From Bacteroidota bacterium (lineage in GTDB: Bacteria > Bacteroidota > Bacteroidia > B-17B0 > Aurantibacillaceae), in contig SYEI01000298.1 of the NCBI GenBank assembly GCA_005800865.1, forward strand, positions 1-13,969: a stretch of DNA of 13,969 nt, written 5' to 3'. This document shows positions 1 to 7,082 of this stretch, piece by piece. Below the pieces are notes generated by a model. It was given only the letters and a program-made list of their open reading frames with translations, was not told the origin of the DNA and did not search any database. The first letter of the stretch is position 1, and every line of letters begins with the position of its first letter. The position numbers were made by a program, and so were the translations under genes.

Positions 1-417
1 ACTTCATTAGAAATATCAAAAGGCCCAATTAAGAAAATATTTTTTATTAGTGTAGAAACATTGCAAAACATGTTACTTCACGGTCATAAAAATAATAAAG
101 GAGAGCAACATAACTTTTTTATTTTAGTAAAAAACGGAGAAAATTTAAAAGTTATTTCTTCAAATTTAGTAGCTAATACTTCTATCCCAGCTCTTGAAAA
201 ACAAATCAATACAATCAATTCTTTTGATGATGAAAAAGCATTAAAAGCATATTACCTAGAGCATTTAGAAAATAATACCATGAGCGATAAAGGTGGTGCA
301 GGTTTAGGTTTTATTACTATAGGCATGAAGAGTGGAAACAAACTAAAAGTTGATTTCAAGAAAATTAACGAGCAGTTTTCTTTATTTACTTTAACTTCTT
401 CAGTTAATTTAAGCTAG
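1..417 (+). CDS. SiaB-like protein kinase (DUF6272), 3' part
   Basis: The frame is open from base 1 and ends in TAG at 415-417, so this is the C-terminal 138 residues of a gene that begins before the window. The first visible part reads FFISVETLQNMLLHGHKN, resembling the N-box of GHKL/histidine-kinase-type ATPases (E..QN...HG). About 75 residues later KGGAGLGFI resembles the glycine-rich G-box. This combination in a short single-domain protein fits the SiaB family, whose Pseudomonas member is a Ser/Thr kinase acting on the anti-sigma-antagonist-like protein SiaC. Family members are about 180-190 residues, so roughly 45 N-terminal residues are missing. A regulatory role is inferred from the family; a SiaC/DUF1987 partner would have to lie upstream, outside the window. 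The stop overlaps the tail of the convergent amidohydrolase gene by 9 bp. An anti-sigma-factor-like ATPase is the main alternative. Confidence 0.72.
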   Translation, partial: TSLEISKGPIKKIFFISVETLQNMLLHGHKNNKGEQHNFFILVKNGENLKVISSNLVANTSIPALEKQINTINSFDDEKALKAYYLEHLENNTMSDKGGAGLGFITIGMKSGNKLKVDFKKINEQFSLFTLTSSVNLS

Positions 418-1593
418 TTTTTTTACCAAGTAATTTCCGGAGGTTCCTTCTATTAAGTTAATTCCTGAATTTCTGTTTTTTTCTATTAATCCAAATTGGG
501 TTTCTATTCCCAAAAATTGCGCTCCATTAAAGGTTGCTGCCTGCAATAGAACTTCTAGTGAAAAATTTACTTGTTGTTTTAAAATTGCATTTATCTCATC
601 AATAATTGATAGTTGTGAATTACTTGCCAGACTGTCTGTTCCTATTGTAAGCTGACAATTAGTTGAGTGAAGTAAGGCAATATCGGGCAAGGTGTTTTCT
701 ATATATAAATTAGCATTTGGGCATAAACACCAATATAAATGTGAATGTGTTTTTTGAACGGTTTCAATATCATCTTTATTAGTAAATGTATTATGAACTA
801 AAAGGGTATTTATTTTTGAATTAAAAGAAGAAATAATGGCTTGAAGACTACTTTTTCCTGTTGCTTTAAAATAATCTATTGGAACGTTTATAGTATCGTA
901 TAATCTTAAATAATCTCCCGATTTAGAATTAAAAAAATCATTCTCGGCATTACTTTCTTGATTATGGATACTGGTAGGTTTATTTAATGTACTGCAATCT
1001 TCTGATATTTTTTTTATCAATTCCAATGATGCGCTGTAAGGTGCGTGCGGAGCTAGAGATGCTGATAATTGTGCTTTTGAAAATTCAGACAATAAGTGTT
1101 TTCCTGTATCAAAAACTAAATCAGCACGCTCTGGGTTTAATGCAATTAACTCAACAAAGGTGTGGTAAAATAAATCAGATTGTTTTTTAGCTTCAATAGA
1201 TACGTTTGTATTGCTTATGTCTCCAACTGCTACAATACCTTGTTCACGCATTTCTCTATCAGCTTGCCTCATTGCTTCTAGCTGAGCTTCTGGAGATTGA
1301 TTATTTCGATTTTTAATAACTGATAAGCCAAAATCTATAATACCTGTATGTTGCTTTATAACGTTTTTTAAATGACTTAATTCTAAATGACAGTGCGTAT
1401 TAATAAATCCAGGCGTAATAATGCCTTTAAAATGTTCTACATTGCTTTTTTCTACAGAATCTAAAGTTGTTATATCGCTAATTGTATTCTTGTCATCTAA
1501 TACCAAAACGGTATGAGTTGGGAAGAATCCTTTTCCTGAAAAAATCTGGTCGGCAGTAATGTAGCGCATGACCAAATTTAAGAACTTATTCAT
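409..1593 (-). CDS. Amidohydrolase (COG0402), probable aminodeoxyfutalosine deaminase
   Basis: This 394-residue cytosolic protein belongs to the ATZ/TRZ-type amidohydrolases. Visible metal and active-site residues are H67 and H69 (NTHCHLELSH), H183 (APHAPYS), H210 with E213 (HNQE), H267 (LLVHN) and D320 (GTDS), in the usual order for a mononuclear-metal deaminase. The short N-terminal beta segment and the C-terminal strands fit the composite domain of the family. Window context favours deamination of aminodeoxyfutalosine to futalosine (the role called MqnX in some schemes): mqnB, mqnD and mqnC are all within 10 kb, and MqnB acts on futalosine, so a deaminase is needed if MqnE makes the amino form. 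That assignment is inference; guanine, S-adenosylhomocysteine or other amino-purine deaminases of COG0402 are alternatives. The start at 1593 is the longest; Met9 (MRYITADQIF) is a credible alternative because family homology seems to begin there. It is divergent from rlmN across 49 bp. Confidence 0.85.
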   Translation of the reverse strand: MNKFLNLVMRYITADQIFSGKGFFPTHTVLVLDDKNTISDITTLDSVEKSNVEHFKGIITPGFINTHCHLELSHLKNVIKQHTGIIDFGLSVIKNRNNQSPEAQLEAMRQADREMREQGIVAVGDISNTNVSIEAKKQSDLFYHTFVELIALNPERADLVFDTGKHLLSEFSKAQLSASLAPHAPYSASLELIKKISEDCSTLNKPTSIHNQESNAENDFFNSKSGDYLRLYDTINVPIDYFKATGKSSLQAIISSFNSKINTLLVHNTFTNKDDIETVQKTHSHLYWCLCPNANLYIENTLPDIALLHSTNCQLTIGTDSLASNSQLSIIDEINAILKQQVNFSLEVLLQAATFNGAQFLGIETQFGLIEKNRNSGINLIEGTSGNYLVKKLA

Positions 1594-1626
1594 CTAAAAT
1601 CATGCGTCTTTTTAAGTATTTATAGA

Positions 1627-1634
1627 TAACTTTG
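1627..1634 (+). promoter_or_regulatory. Bacteroidota-type -7 element upstream of rlmN
   Basis: TAACTTTG is an exact match to the Bacteroidota -7 consensus TAnnTTTG. It ends only 8 bases before the rlmN ATG, so transcription would begin about 4-6 bases before the start codon and give a nearly leaderless mRNA. No clear -33 TTG is visible at the expected distance, which lowers confidence. Confidence 0.5.
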
Positions 1635-1642
1635 TAAAACGG

Positions 1643-2707
1643 ATGACATCAACCAAAAAAGATATACGCGCCTTAAGCGAAGCACAAATTATAGATATCC
1701 TAAAAGAAAAAGGAGAGGCTAAATTTCGTGCTAAACAAATTTATGAGTGGCTTTGGAAAAAAACAGCTCATAGCTTCGACGATATGTCTAATTTATCCAA
1801 ACAATTACGCGATTGGTTAAACGAAACTTTTGTTATTAATGCGGTTACGGTTAGTGACATGCAAGTGAGTAACGATAAAACCATTAAATGTGCTATGAAA
1901 TTAGCAGATGGTAATGTGGTAGAAAGTGTTTTAATACCAACAAAGTCACGCATGACAGCTTGTATTTCATCGCAAGTGGGCTGTAGTTTAACTTGTAAGT
2001 TTTGTGCCACAGGTAAATTGAAGCGTTTGCGTAACTTGAATGCTGATGAAATATATGATCAAGTTGCTTTAGTAAAGAATTTAGCTGAAACAAAATATAA
2101 TCAAGCGCTTACTAATATTGTATATATGGGTATGGGCGAACCTTTGTTAAATTATGCGGAAACCATTCGTTCGGTTGATAGAATAACATCGCCAGATGGT
2201 TTAGGCATGAGTCCTTCTCGTATTACAGTGAGTACAGCTGGTATTGCTAAAATGATTATGAAGTTGGGCGATGATCAAGTGAAGTTTAATTTAGCTTTAT
2301 CACTACATGCGGCAAATGATGAAAAGAGAAATCACATCATGCCGATTAACGAAACTAATTCTTTAGATAATTTAGAAGAAGCGTTGAACTACTTTTATGA
2401 AAAAACCGGTTCACGTGTTACTTTCGAATATATTGTGTTCAAAGATTTTAATGATGGAATAGTTGATGCGCGTGAGCTAGGAGACTTTTGTAAAAAGACA
2501 ACTGCCAAAGTAAATATCATCGAATATAATCCTATTGATGATGGTGAGTTCAAGCAAACAACTCCAGAACGATTAGAAGCTTTTGTAAAACATTTAGAAG
2601 GAAGAGGAATTATTGTAAACGTTCGCAGAAGTAGAGGAAAAGATATTGATGCAGCTTGCGGGCAATTAGTTAATAAGAATAAATCAACGGTTCAAGTGTT
2701 TAAATAA
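1643..2707 (+). CDS. rlmN: Dual-specificity 23S rRNA A2503 / tRNA A37 C2-methyltransferase
   Basis: This radical SAM enzyme of 354 residues (normal for the family) methylates C2 of adenosine 2503 in 23S rRNA and of A37 in some tRNAs. The CX3CX2C cluster motif is C114, C118 and C121 (CSLTCKFC), preceded by C107. GMGEP is at 163-167 and the SAM/substrate segment LSLHA at 219-223. C339 in DIDAACGQL corresponds to the cysteine that becomes methylated and carries the methylene to the substrate, so the enzyme looks intact. The N-terminal segment (about residues 10-60) is the small RNA-binding domain of RlmN. It is the first gene of a tight rightward operon: its TAA is followed directly by the lepB ATG with no spacer. 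The start is supported by the upstream -7 element and by homology beginning near residue 6. Confidence 0.97.
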   Translation: MTSTKKDIRALSEAQIIDILKEKGEAKFRAKQIYEWLWKKTAHSFDDMSNLSKQLRDWLNETFVINAVTVSDMQVSNDKTIKCAMKLADGNVVESVLIPTKSRMTACISSQVGCSLTCKFCATGKLKRLRNLNADEIYDQVALVKNLAETKYNQALTNIVYMGMGEPLLNYAETIRSVDRITSPDGLGMSPSRITVSTAGIAKMIMKLGDDQVKFNLALSLHAANDEKRNHIMPINETNSLDNLEEALNYFYEKTGSRVTFEYIVFKDFNDGIVDARELGDFCKKTTAKVNIIEYNPIDDGEFKQTTPERLEAFVKHLEGRGIIVNVRRSRGKDIDAACGQLVNKNKSTVQVFK

Positions 2708-3748
2708 ATGAAAAAGTATATACCAACCAAACACTCAATCATCGAATGGTTTAAGGCCATTGGTATTTCGTTTGTGTGTGTATTAATGATTCGTACTTTT
2801 TTATTCGAAATTTCACCTGTAGGTTCTCCGTCAATGGAAAAATCGCTGATGACAGGGGATTATATGTTTATCAATAAATTATCTTACGGACCACGTTTAT
2901 TAAAAACACTTTTTAGTATTCCATTTATCAATCAAAGTTATTATTCGGATGTGGTTTCTTTACCTTACATGCGTTTGTTTGGAAGTCCTGATGTGGAAAG
3001 GAATGAAGTGGTTGTTTTTAATTACCCAATGGAAGATGAATTTCCGGTAGATCATAGAACCTATTTCGTGAAACGTTGCGTAGCCCTGCCTGGTGATAGT
3101 TTTAAAATTGCGGATGGTTTAGTTTATGTGAATAATAAACTAATAGATGACGAGAATAGTTTACAATTTAATTATCACTTAAAATCGGATAAAGTTTTAG
3201 ATTCAGTCTTTACATCTCAATACAACTTGGTTGAGGGAGGAAAAATATCTGACAATAACGACTATTCATTTACACTTACAAAGTCATTGGCAGATACTTT
3301 GCGAAGCAAAACATTTATTACTGAAATTCAAAAAAACAATGAGAAAAAGGAAATGTGGGATGAATTTGTATTCCCATTTAACGCTCACTATAAATGGAAT
3401 GTAGATAATTACGGTTATTTAAAAATTCCCTCTAAAGGTGATACAGTAAAATTAGATTCTGTGAATCTATGTATCTATGAAAGAATTATTTCTGCTTACG
3501 AAGGCAATACATTAGAATTGAAAAGTGATAGCATTTTTATAAATGGCGAATATAAAACGAGTTATGTGATTAAACAGAACTATTATTTTATGATGGGCGA
3601 TAATCGCCATAACTCGCAAGATAGTCGCCATTGGGGATTTGTACCCGAAGATCATATCATAGGAAAAGCAACACGTATTATTTTTTCTAATGATAAATTA
3701 TACCACAAAGGTATAAGGTGGGATAGATTATTTCAAGGCATAAAATAA
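2708..3748 (+). CDS. lepB: Signal peptidase I
   Basis: This membrane-bound serine protease (family S26) removes signal peptides from exported proteins. A single N-terminal hydrophobic segment at about residues 14-35 anchors it. The catalytic serine is S42 in the box GSPSM, just after the membrane segment, and the general-base lysine is K122 in YFVKRCVALPGD. The C-terminal box MGDNRHNSQDSRHWG lies at about 296-310. At 346 residues it is somewhat longer than E. coli LepB (324), and the stretch between K122 and the GDNR box is about 175 residues, indicating an enlarged periplasmic domain of a kind common in Bacteroidota. Its ATG follows the rlmN stop directly and the next gene begins 1 nt after its own stop, so expression is probably translationally coupled. 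The secreted M13 peptidase and the TonB-dependent receptor in this window are the kind of substrate it would process. Confidence 0.96.
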   Translation: MKKYIPTKHSIIEWFKAIGISFVCVLMIRTFLFEISPVGSPSMEKSLMTGDYMFINKLSYGPRLLKTLFSIPFINQSYYSDVVSLPYMRLFGSPDVERNEVVVFNYPMEDEFPVDHRTYFVKRCVALPGDSFKIADGLVYVNNKLIDDENSLQFNYHLKSDKVLDSVFTSQYNLVEGGKISDNNDYSFTLTKSLADTLRSKTFITEIQKNNEKKEMWDEFVFPFNAHYKWNVDNYGYLKIPSKGDTVKLDSVNLCIYERIISAYEGNTLELKSDSIFINGEYKTSYVIKQNYYFMMGDNRHNSQDSRHWGFVPEDHIIGKATRIIFSNDKLYHKGIRWDRLFQGIK

Positions 3749-3749
3749 G

Positions 3750-4343
3750 ATGAAAGCGGTTTTATTGTCAACAGCTTATTTGCCTAATGTTCATTATCTT
3801 TCTCAAGTAATTAACTGCGACACTATTGTTATTGAAAAACACGAAAACTTCGTCAAGCAAACCTACCGCAACCGCTGCGATATTGTAACGGCTAATGGCA
3901 AGTTAAGTTTAAGTATTCCATTAATTAAACAAGCTGACAAAGAACTGATTTCCGACAAAAAAATTTCTTATGCAGAAGATTGGCAAAAACAACATTGGCG
4001 AACTATAGTAAGTGCTTATAAAAATTCACCGTACTTTGAGTTTTTTGAAGATGAGTTTAAACCATTCTACGAAAACCAATTTGAGTTTTTATTAGATTAC
4101 AATACACAGTTATTACAAACTATATTACATATTTTAAGAATAAAAAAACAAATTGATTTCACGACGCAATTTGAATTAAATCTAGAAAGTTTAATCGACT
4201 TACGAAGTTTATCTGAGGTTCAAACCAATGTGCCTTTAATACAACCCTACTATCAAGTGTTTGCTGATAAAATTGGCTTTACACCAAATGTAAGTTGCTT
4301 AGATGCTTTGTTTAACGTAGGGTTAGAAACGAAAGATCTATAA
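3750..4343 (+). CDS. WbqC-like family protein
   Basis: This 197-residue protein matches the WbqC-like family (Pfam WbqC). Visible hallmarks are the N-terminal TAYLPNVHYLSQV, the segment FVKQTYRNRCDI, then a short NGKLSLSIP strand and WQKQHWRTI. There is no signal peptide or membrane segment, so it is probably cytoplasmic. The family name comes from genes in some O-antigen loci, but no reaction is firmly established, and I assign none. In Bacteroidota this gene is often found beside lepB; that is recalled, not tested here. It starts 1 nt after the lepB stop and is the last gene of the rlmN-lepB-wbqC run; no classical terminator with a T tract follows, only an imperfect palindrome in the 85-bp gap before the convergent folE. 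Confidence 0.85.
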   Translation: MKAVLLSTAYLPNVHYLSQVINCDTIVIEKHENFVKQTYRNRCDIVTANGKLSLSIPLIKQADKELISDKKISYAEDWQKQHWRTIVSAYKNSPYFEFFEDEFKPFYENQFEFLLDYNTQLLQTILHILRIKKQIDFTTQFELNLESLIDLRSLSEVQTNVPLIQPYYQVFADKIGFTPNVSCLDALFNVGLETKDL

Positions 4344-4362
4344 AGTGTTAGTTGTCAAATCT

Positions 4363-4401
4363 GTAGTCGAGATGCTTTATATTGTTCTCATCTACGCTCG
4401 A
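4363..4401. repeat. Eroded intergenic palindrome
   Basis: The left arm GTAGTCGAGATG (4363-4374) faces the right arm CATCT plus ACGCTCGA (4389-4401) across a 14-base spacer. The right arm reads like CATCTCGACTACGCTCGA with CGACT missing. Motifs of the form CGACTACGCTC facing their complement are, from memory, common between genes in Bacteroidota, so this looks like a decayed copy. It lies between the convergent wbqC and folE genes. No T tract follows on either strand, so a terminator role is weakly supported. Confidence 0.4.
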
Positions 4402-4428
4402 ATAGTCAGGCATTAAGGGAAGGAGTGA

Positions 4429-5055
4429 TTAATGCAACTTTGCGCTTATCAAACTAATAAATTCTTTTCGGGTTGTATCTTTTAAAAATTCACCAGTAAA
4501 GGCAGAAGTTGTCGTAGCACTATTTTGTTTTTGTATGCCACGCATTTGCATACATAAGTGAGAACATTCAATCACTACAGCAACGCCGTGAGGATTTAAT
4601 GTTTCTTGAATGCAATCTCTAATTTCATTGGTTAAACGTTCTTGTACTTGCAGTCTGCGAGCAAAGGCATCAACTACACGTGGCAATTTACTTAAACCAA
4701 CAATATGTCCATTTGGTATGTAAGCAATGTGAGCTTTTCCAAAAAACGGTAATAAATGATGCTCGCATAAACTATATACTTCAATGTCTTTTACAATTAC
4801 CATTTGGCTGTAGTCTTCTTTAAACATAGCTGAACGTAAAATTTCAGCTGGATTCAAATCATATCCTTGCGTTAAAAATTGCATGGCTTTAGCTGCTCTC
4901 ACAGGTGTTTTCAATAAACCTTCACGAGTTGGGTTTTCTCCAACATCGTCCAGAATATTTTTATACATATCAGAAATCGAATCAACTAACTTGTTGTTGT
5001 ATTGATCAATTTTTTTGTAGCCAGTTATGTCGTGTTCAAATTCTTCGTTTAGCAT
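4429..5055 (-). CDS. folE: GTP cyclohydrolase I
   Basis: This cytosolic enzyme of 208 residues converts GTP to 7,8-dihydroneopterin triphosphate, the entry to folate, queuosine and biopterin-type pterins. Zinc ligands are C97 and H100 (SLCEHHLLPF) and C168 (SHLCMQMRG), matching C110, H113 and C181 of the E. coli enzyme; H99 matches the catalytic H112. The segment from GKAHIAYIP through GLSKLPRVVDAFARRLQVQERLT is the standard family core, and the zinc site is complete, so this is the zinc-dependent type I enzyme. It follows the pterin synthase gene on the same strand after a 40-base gap, consistent with co-transcription and consecutive reactions. A weak internal promoter is possible: the minus strand reads AACTTTTG at 5096-5089 (one mismatch to TAnnTTTG) with TTG 16 bases upstream. 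The N-terminal about 25 residues are variable in the family, so the exact start is less certain. Confidence 0.97.
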   Translation of the reverse strand: MLNEEFEHDITGYKKIDQYNNKLVDSISDMYKNILDDVGENPTREGLLKTPVRAAKAMQFLTQGYDLNPAEILRSAMFKEDYSQMVIVKDIEVYSLCEHHLLPFFGKAHIAYIPNGHIVGLSKLPRVVDAFARRLQVQERLTNEIRDCIQETLNPHGVAVVIECSHLCMQMRGIQKQNSATTTSAFTGEFLKDTTRKEFISLISAKLH

Positions 5056-5095
5056 GTTTTAGTTTTTTAGGATAACAACAGAAATCAACAAAAGT

Positions 5096-5506
5096 TTATT
5101 CTCCAAAATATTCAACGTAATTACTATCGGTTTCGTACAATTTAATACCATGTAAAGCAGCACCCATTTCTTTGATTTTAGGTGCTAAGATGTCCCATAT
5201 AAAAATCGCTACATTTTCGGTAGAAGGCATAATAGGCATTCCCTTTACATCCATGTTTAGGTTTTTATGATCTAAAACTTCCGTTACATCTGTTCTTATC
5301 AAAGTACTTAAATCTTTTAAGTTCACTACAAAGCCAGTATCGGGATTAATTTCTCCTTTTACAGTAACAAATAGTTCGTAGTTATGTCCATGCCAGTTTT
5401 TGTTGGCGCATTTGCCAAAAGTGGCATTATTTTGTTCTTCACTCCAAGCCGGATTAAATAATTTGTGTGCGGCGTTAAAATGTTCTTTGCGGGTAATATA
5501 AATCAT
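5096..5506 (-). CDS. 6-pyruvoyltetrahydropterin synthase / QueD family protein (PTPS-type motif)
   Basis: This 136-residue enzyme belongs to COG0720, which acts on dihydroneopterin triphosphate, the product of FolE encoded just downstream. Zinc ligands are H14, H39 and H41 (FNAAHKLF; WHGHNY). The active-site cysteine is C33, with D79-H80 in LDHKNL as partner residues and E125 in YET as pterin anchor. The cysteine-to-histidine spacing is C-x5-HGH, as in eukaryotic 6-pyruvoyltetrahydropterin synthase; bacterial QueD (6-carboxytetrahydropterin synthase) typically has C-x3-HGH. FGKCANKNWHGHNY, TGFVVNLKDL, LDHKNLNMDV and STENVAIFIWD also resemble the eukaryotic enzyme closely. Automatic annotation would probably say QueD; I infer a 6-pyruvoyltetrahydropterin product, or dual activity, with moderate confidence. 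It is divergent from mqnB across 34 bp and heads a probable operon with folE. Confidence 0.9.
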   Translation of the reverse strand: MIYITRKEHFNAAHKLFNPAWSEEQNNATFGKCANKNWHGHNYELFVTVKGEINPDTGFVVNLKDLSTLIRTDVTEVLDHKNLNMDVKGMPIMPSTENVAIFIWDILAPKIKEMGAALHGIKLYETDSNYVEYFGE

Positions 5507-5540
5507 AGTAAATTAACGGTTGTAAAAATACTAATTATAA

Positions 5541-6200
5541 ATGAACATTTTAGTCGTATCCGCCACAGAATTTGAAGTAAAGCCATTGCTAGGTTTTCTT
5601 GGAATTGCTTTGCCTACAATAGGCATCAACAATGCAAATATCGATTTTGAAGAGAAAGACATTAAAGTGTTAATTACTGGTGTTGTCATGGTAAATACTG
5701 CGCTCATGATGGGAAGATATGCGCATACTGATTACGATTTAATTATAAATGTAGGAGTTTGCGGAGCTTTTGATAAACAGTTGGAGTTAGGTGAATTAGT
5801 TCATATTACTGAAGATGTATTAAGTGAATTAGGTGCAGAAGATGGAGAAGGATTTTTGACATACAATCAAATGAATCTTCCTGGCGAACATATTTATAAG
5901 GGAATTTATAAAGATTCTTACTTAATGATTGAGCTTTTGAAAAAAGTAAAAGGAATTACAGTGAATACAGTTCATGGCAATGACGCAAGTATTGAAAAAG
6001 TAAAACAACTGTATCATCCTTGTGTAGAAAGTATGGAGGGTGCTGCTTTTTTTGCAGCTTGTTCAGGAACGAAAGGAAACTCTGTTCAAATACGAGCGAT
6101 TTCAAATTATGTGGAGAAGCGAGATAAAGATAAATGGCAAATGCCTTTGGCTATAAAAAACTTAAATGATTTTTTAATAACATTTATTAAGAATGTATAG
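5541..6200 (+). CDS. mqnB: Futalosine hydrolase
   Basis: This 219-residue protein belongs to the nucleoside phosphorylase/MTAN fold and is predicted to cleave futalosine to dehypoxanthine futalosine and hypoxanthine in menaquinone synthesis. The N-terminal MNILVVSATEFEV, the INVGVCGAF loop (about 69-77) and the ribose-binding MEGAAFFAAC (165-174) are typical. RAISNYVEKRDKDKW (185-199) is characteristic of futalosine hydrolases; methylthioadenosine nucleosidases have an RAISD-type end with the base-binding aspartate. Here N189 stands at that position, which favours hypoxanthine over adenine release. The adjacent mqnD supports the assignment. It has no signal peptide and is cytosolic. It starts 34 bp from the divergent pterin synthase gene; no clear promoter element could be fixed in that short space. 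Confidence 0.92.
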   Translation: MNILVVSATEFEVKPLLGFLGIALPTIGINNANIDFEEKDIKVLITGVVMVNTALMMGRYAHTDYDLIINVGVCGAFDKQLELGELVHITEDVLSELGAEDGEGFLTYNQMNLPGEHIYKGIYKDSYLMIELLKKVKGITVNTVHGNDASIEKVKQLYHPCVESMEGAAFFAACSGTKGNSVQIRAISNYVEKRDKDKWQMPLAIKNLNDFLITFIKNV

Positions 6201-6212
6201 GCTAGAAATAAT

Positions 6213-6220
6213 TACTTTTG
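6213..6220 (+). promoter_or_regulatory. Possible -7 promoter element upstream of mqnD
   Basis: TACTTTTG matches the Bacteroidota -7 consensus TAnnTTTG exactly and lies 23 bases before the mqnD ATG, in the 43-bp gap after mqnB. It would give a leader of roughly 18 bases. No -33 TTG is visible, so mqnD may also be read from the mqnB transcript. Confidence 0.4.
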
Positions 6221-6243
6221 TAACACAATTCTAAAATTCACAA

Positions 6244-7074
6244 ATGAACTTCTCTCTCGGTTTTTCTCCTTGTCCAAACGATTGTTTTATTTTTGATGCC
6301 CTGGTGCATAAAAAAATCGACACCCAAGGTATTGATTTTACTATTGTGATGGAAGACGTAGAAGCCTTAAATAACAGAGCTTTTAAAGAGGAATTGGATA
6401 TTACAAAATTAAGCTACCATGCCTTTTTATACTTAACCAATCAATATGCTTTATTAAATAGTGGTAGTGCTTTGGGTTTTAACTGTGGGCCACTTTTAGT
6501 AAAAGATTCAAAAAACAAAATTGAAAATATCGATACAGCTAGTATTGCTATTCCTGGTAAATACACAACGGCTAATTTTTTATTATCGTTGGCATTTCCT
6601 AATGCAAAAAATAAAAAAGAAATTTTATTTAGCGATATTGAAGGAGCTGTGTTATCACATCAAGTGGATGCAGGGTTATTAATTCATGAAAACCGTTTTA
6701 CTTACGAAGAAAAAGGTTTAGAAAAAATCATTGATTTAGGGGAATTTTGGGAAGGCTTAATTCATGCGCCAATTCCACTAGGAGGTATAGTGGTTAAAAG
6801 AAATGTTGATACTAAACTTCAAAAAACAATTGATGCTTTGATAAAGCAAAGTGTTGAGTTTGCTTTTGCTAATCCCGAAAGTTGTATGCCATTTGTAAAA
6901 CAACATGCACAAGAAATGAGTGAAGAGGTAATGAAAAAACACATTGCTTTATATGTCAACCAATTTTCGATTGATTTAGGAAAAATTGGCAAAAATGCTA
7001 TTCAGTTATTATTTGATAAAGCCACTGAAAATGGCTTAATAGAGGGGGTAGCCCCTCAAATTTTTGTAGGCTAA
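6244..7074 (+). CDS. mqnD: 1,4-dihydroxy-6-naphthoate synthase
   Basis: This 276-residue enzyme has the periplasmic-binding-protein fold but no signal peptide, and is predicted to open cyclic dehypoxanthine futalosine to 1,4-dihydroxy-6-naphthoate in the futalosine pathway. The N-terminus LGFSPCPNDCFIFDAL (residues 5-20) is diagnostic. It is followed by DITKLSYHAF (52-61), the glycine-rich SGSALGFNCGPLLV (73-86) and IAIPGKYTTANFLL. H148 in HQVDAGLLIHE probably corresponds to the catalytic histidine described for the Thermus enzyme. GEFWEGLIHAPIPLGGI (166-182) is the other strongly conserved block. MqnA belongs to the same superfamily but lacks the SPCPND start, so confusion is unlikely. It lies 43 bp after mqnB and probably shares its regulation. 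A palindromic element (7083-7128) follows its stop. Confidence 0.94.
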   Translation: MNFSLGFSPCPNDCFIFDALVHKKIDTQGIDFTIVMEDVEALNNRAFKEELDITKLSYHAFLYLTNQYALLNSGSALGFNCGPLLVKDSKNKIENIDTASIAIPGKYTTANFLLSLAFPNAKNKKEILFSDIEGAVLSHQVDAGLLIHENRFTYEEKGLEKIIDLGEFWEGLIHAPIPLGGIVVKRNVDTKLQKTIDALIKQSVEFAFANPESCMPFVKQHAQEMSEEVMKKHIALYVNQFSIDLGKIGKNAIQLLFDKATENGLIEGVAPQIFVG

Positions 7075-7082
7075 TTCCGTTC

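Noticed and set aside
987..1190. Open frame on the plus strand inside the amidohydrolase gene
   Set aside because: It lies antisense to a well-conserved enzyme, has no recognisable motif, and is explained by the coding constraints of the real gene.
1768..2093. Two minus-strand open frames inside rlmN
   Set aside because: They overlap the RlmN cluster-motif region on the opposite strand and show no family features; they are shadows of rlmN.
5096..5506. Straight assignment of the COG0720 gene as queD for queuosine
   Set aside because: The C-x5-HGH spacing and flanking blocks fit the 6-pyruvoyltetrahydropterin synthase type better, and no queC, queE or queF is present here.
5507..5540. Promoter elements in the mqnB / pterin synthase divergent gap
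   Set aside because: Only a one-mismatch match (minus strand TATTTTTA at 5530-5523) was found, with no -33 partner; this is too weak in AT-rich DNA to call.
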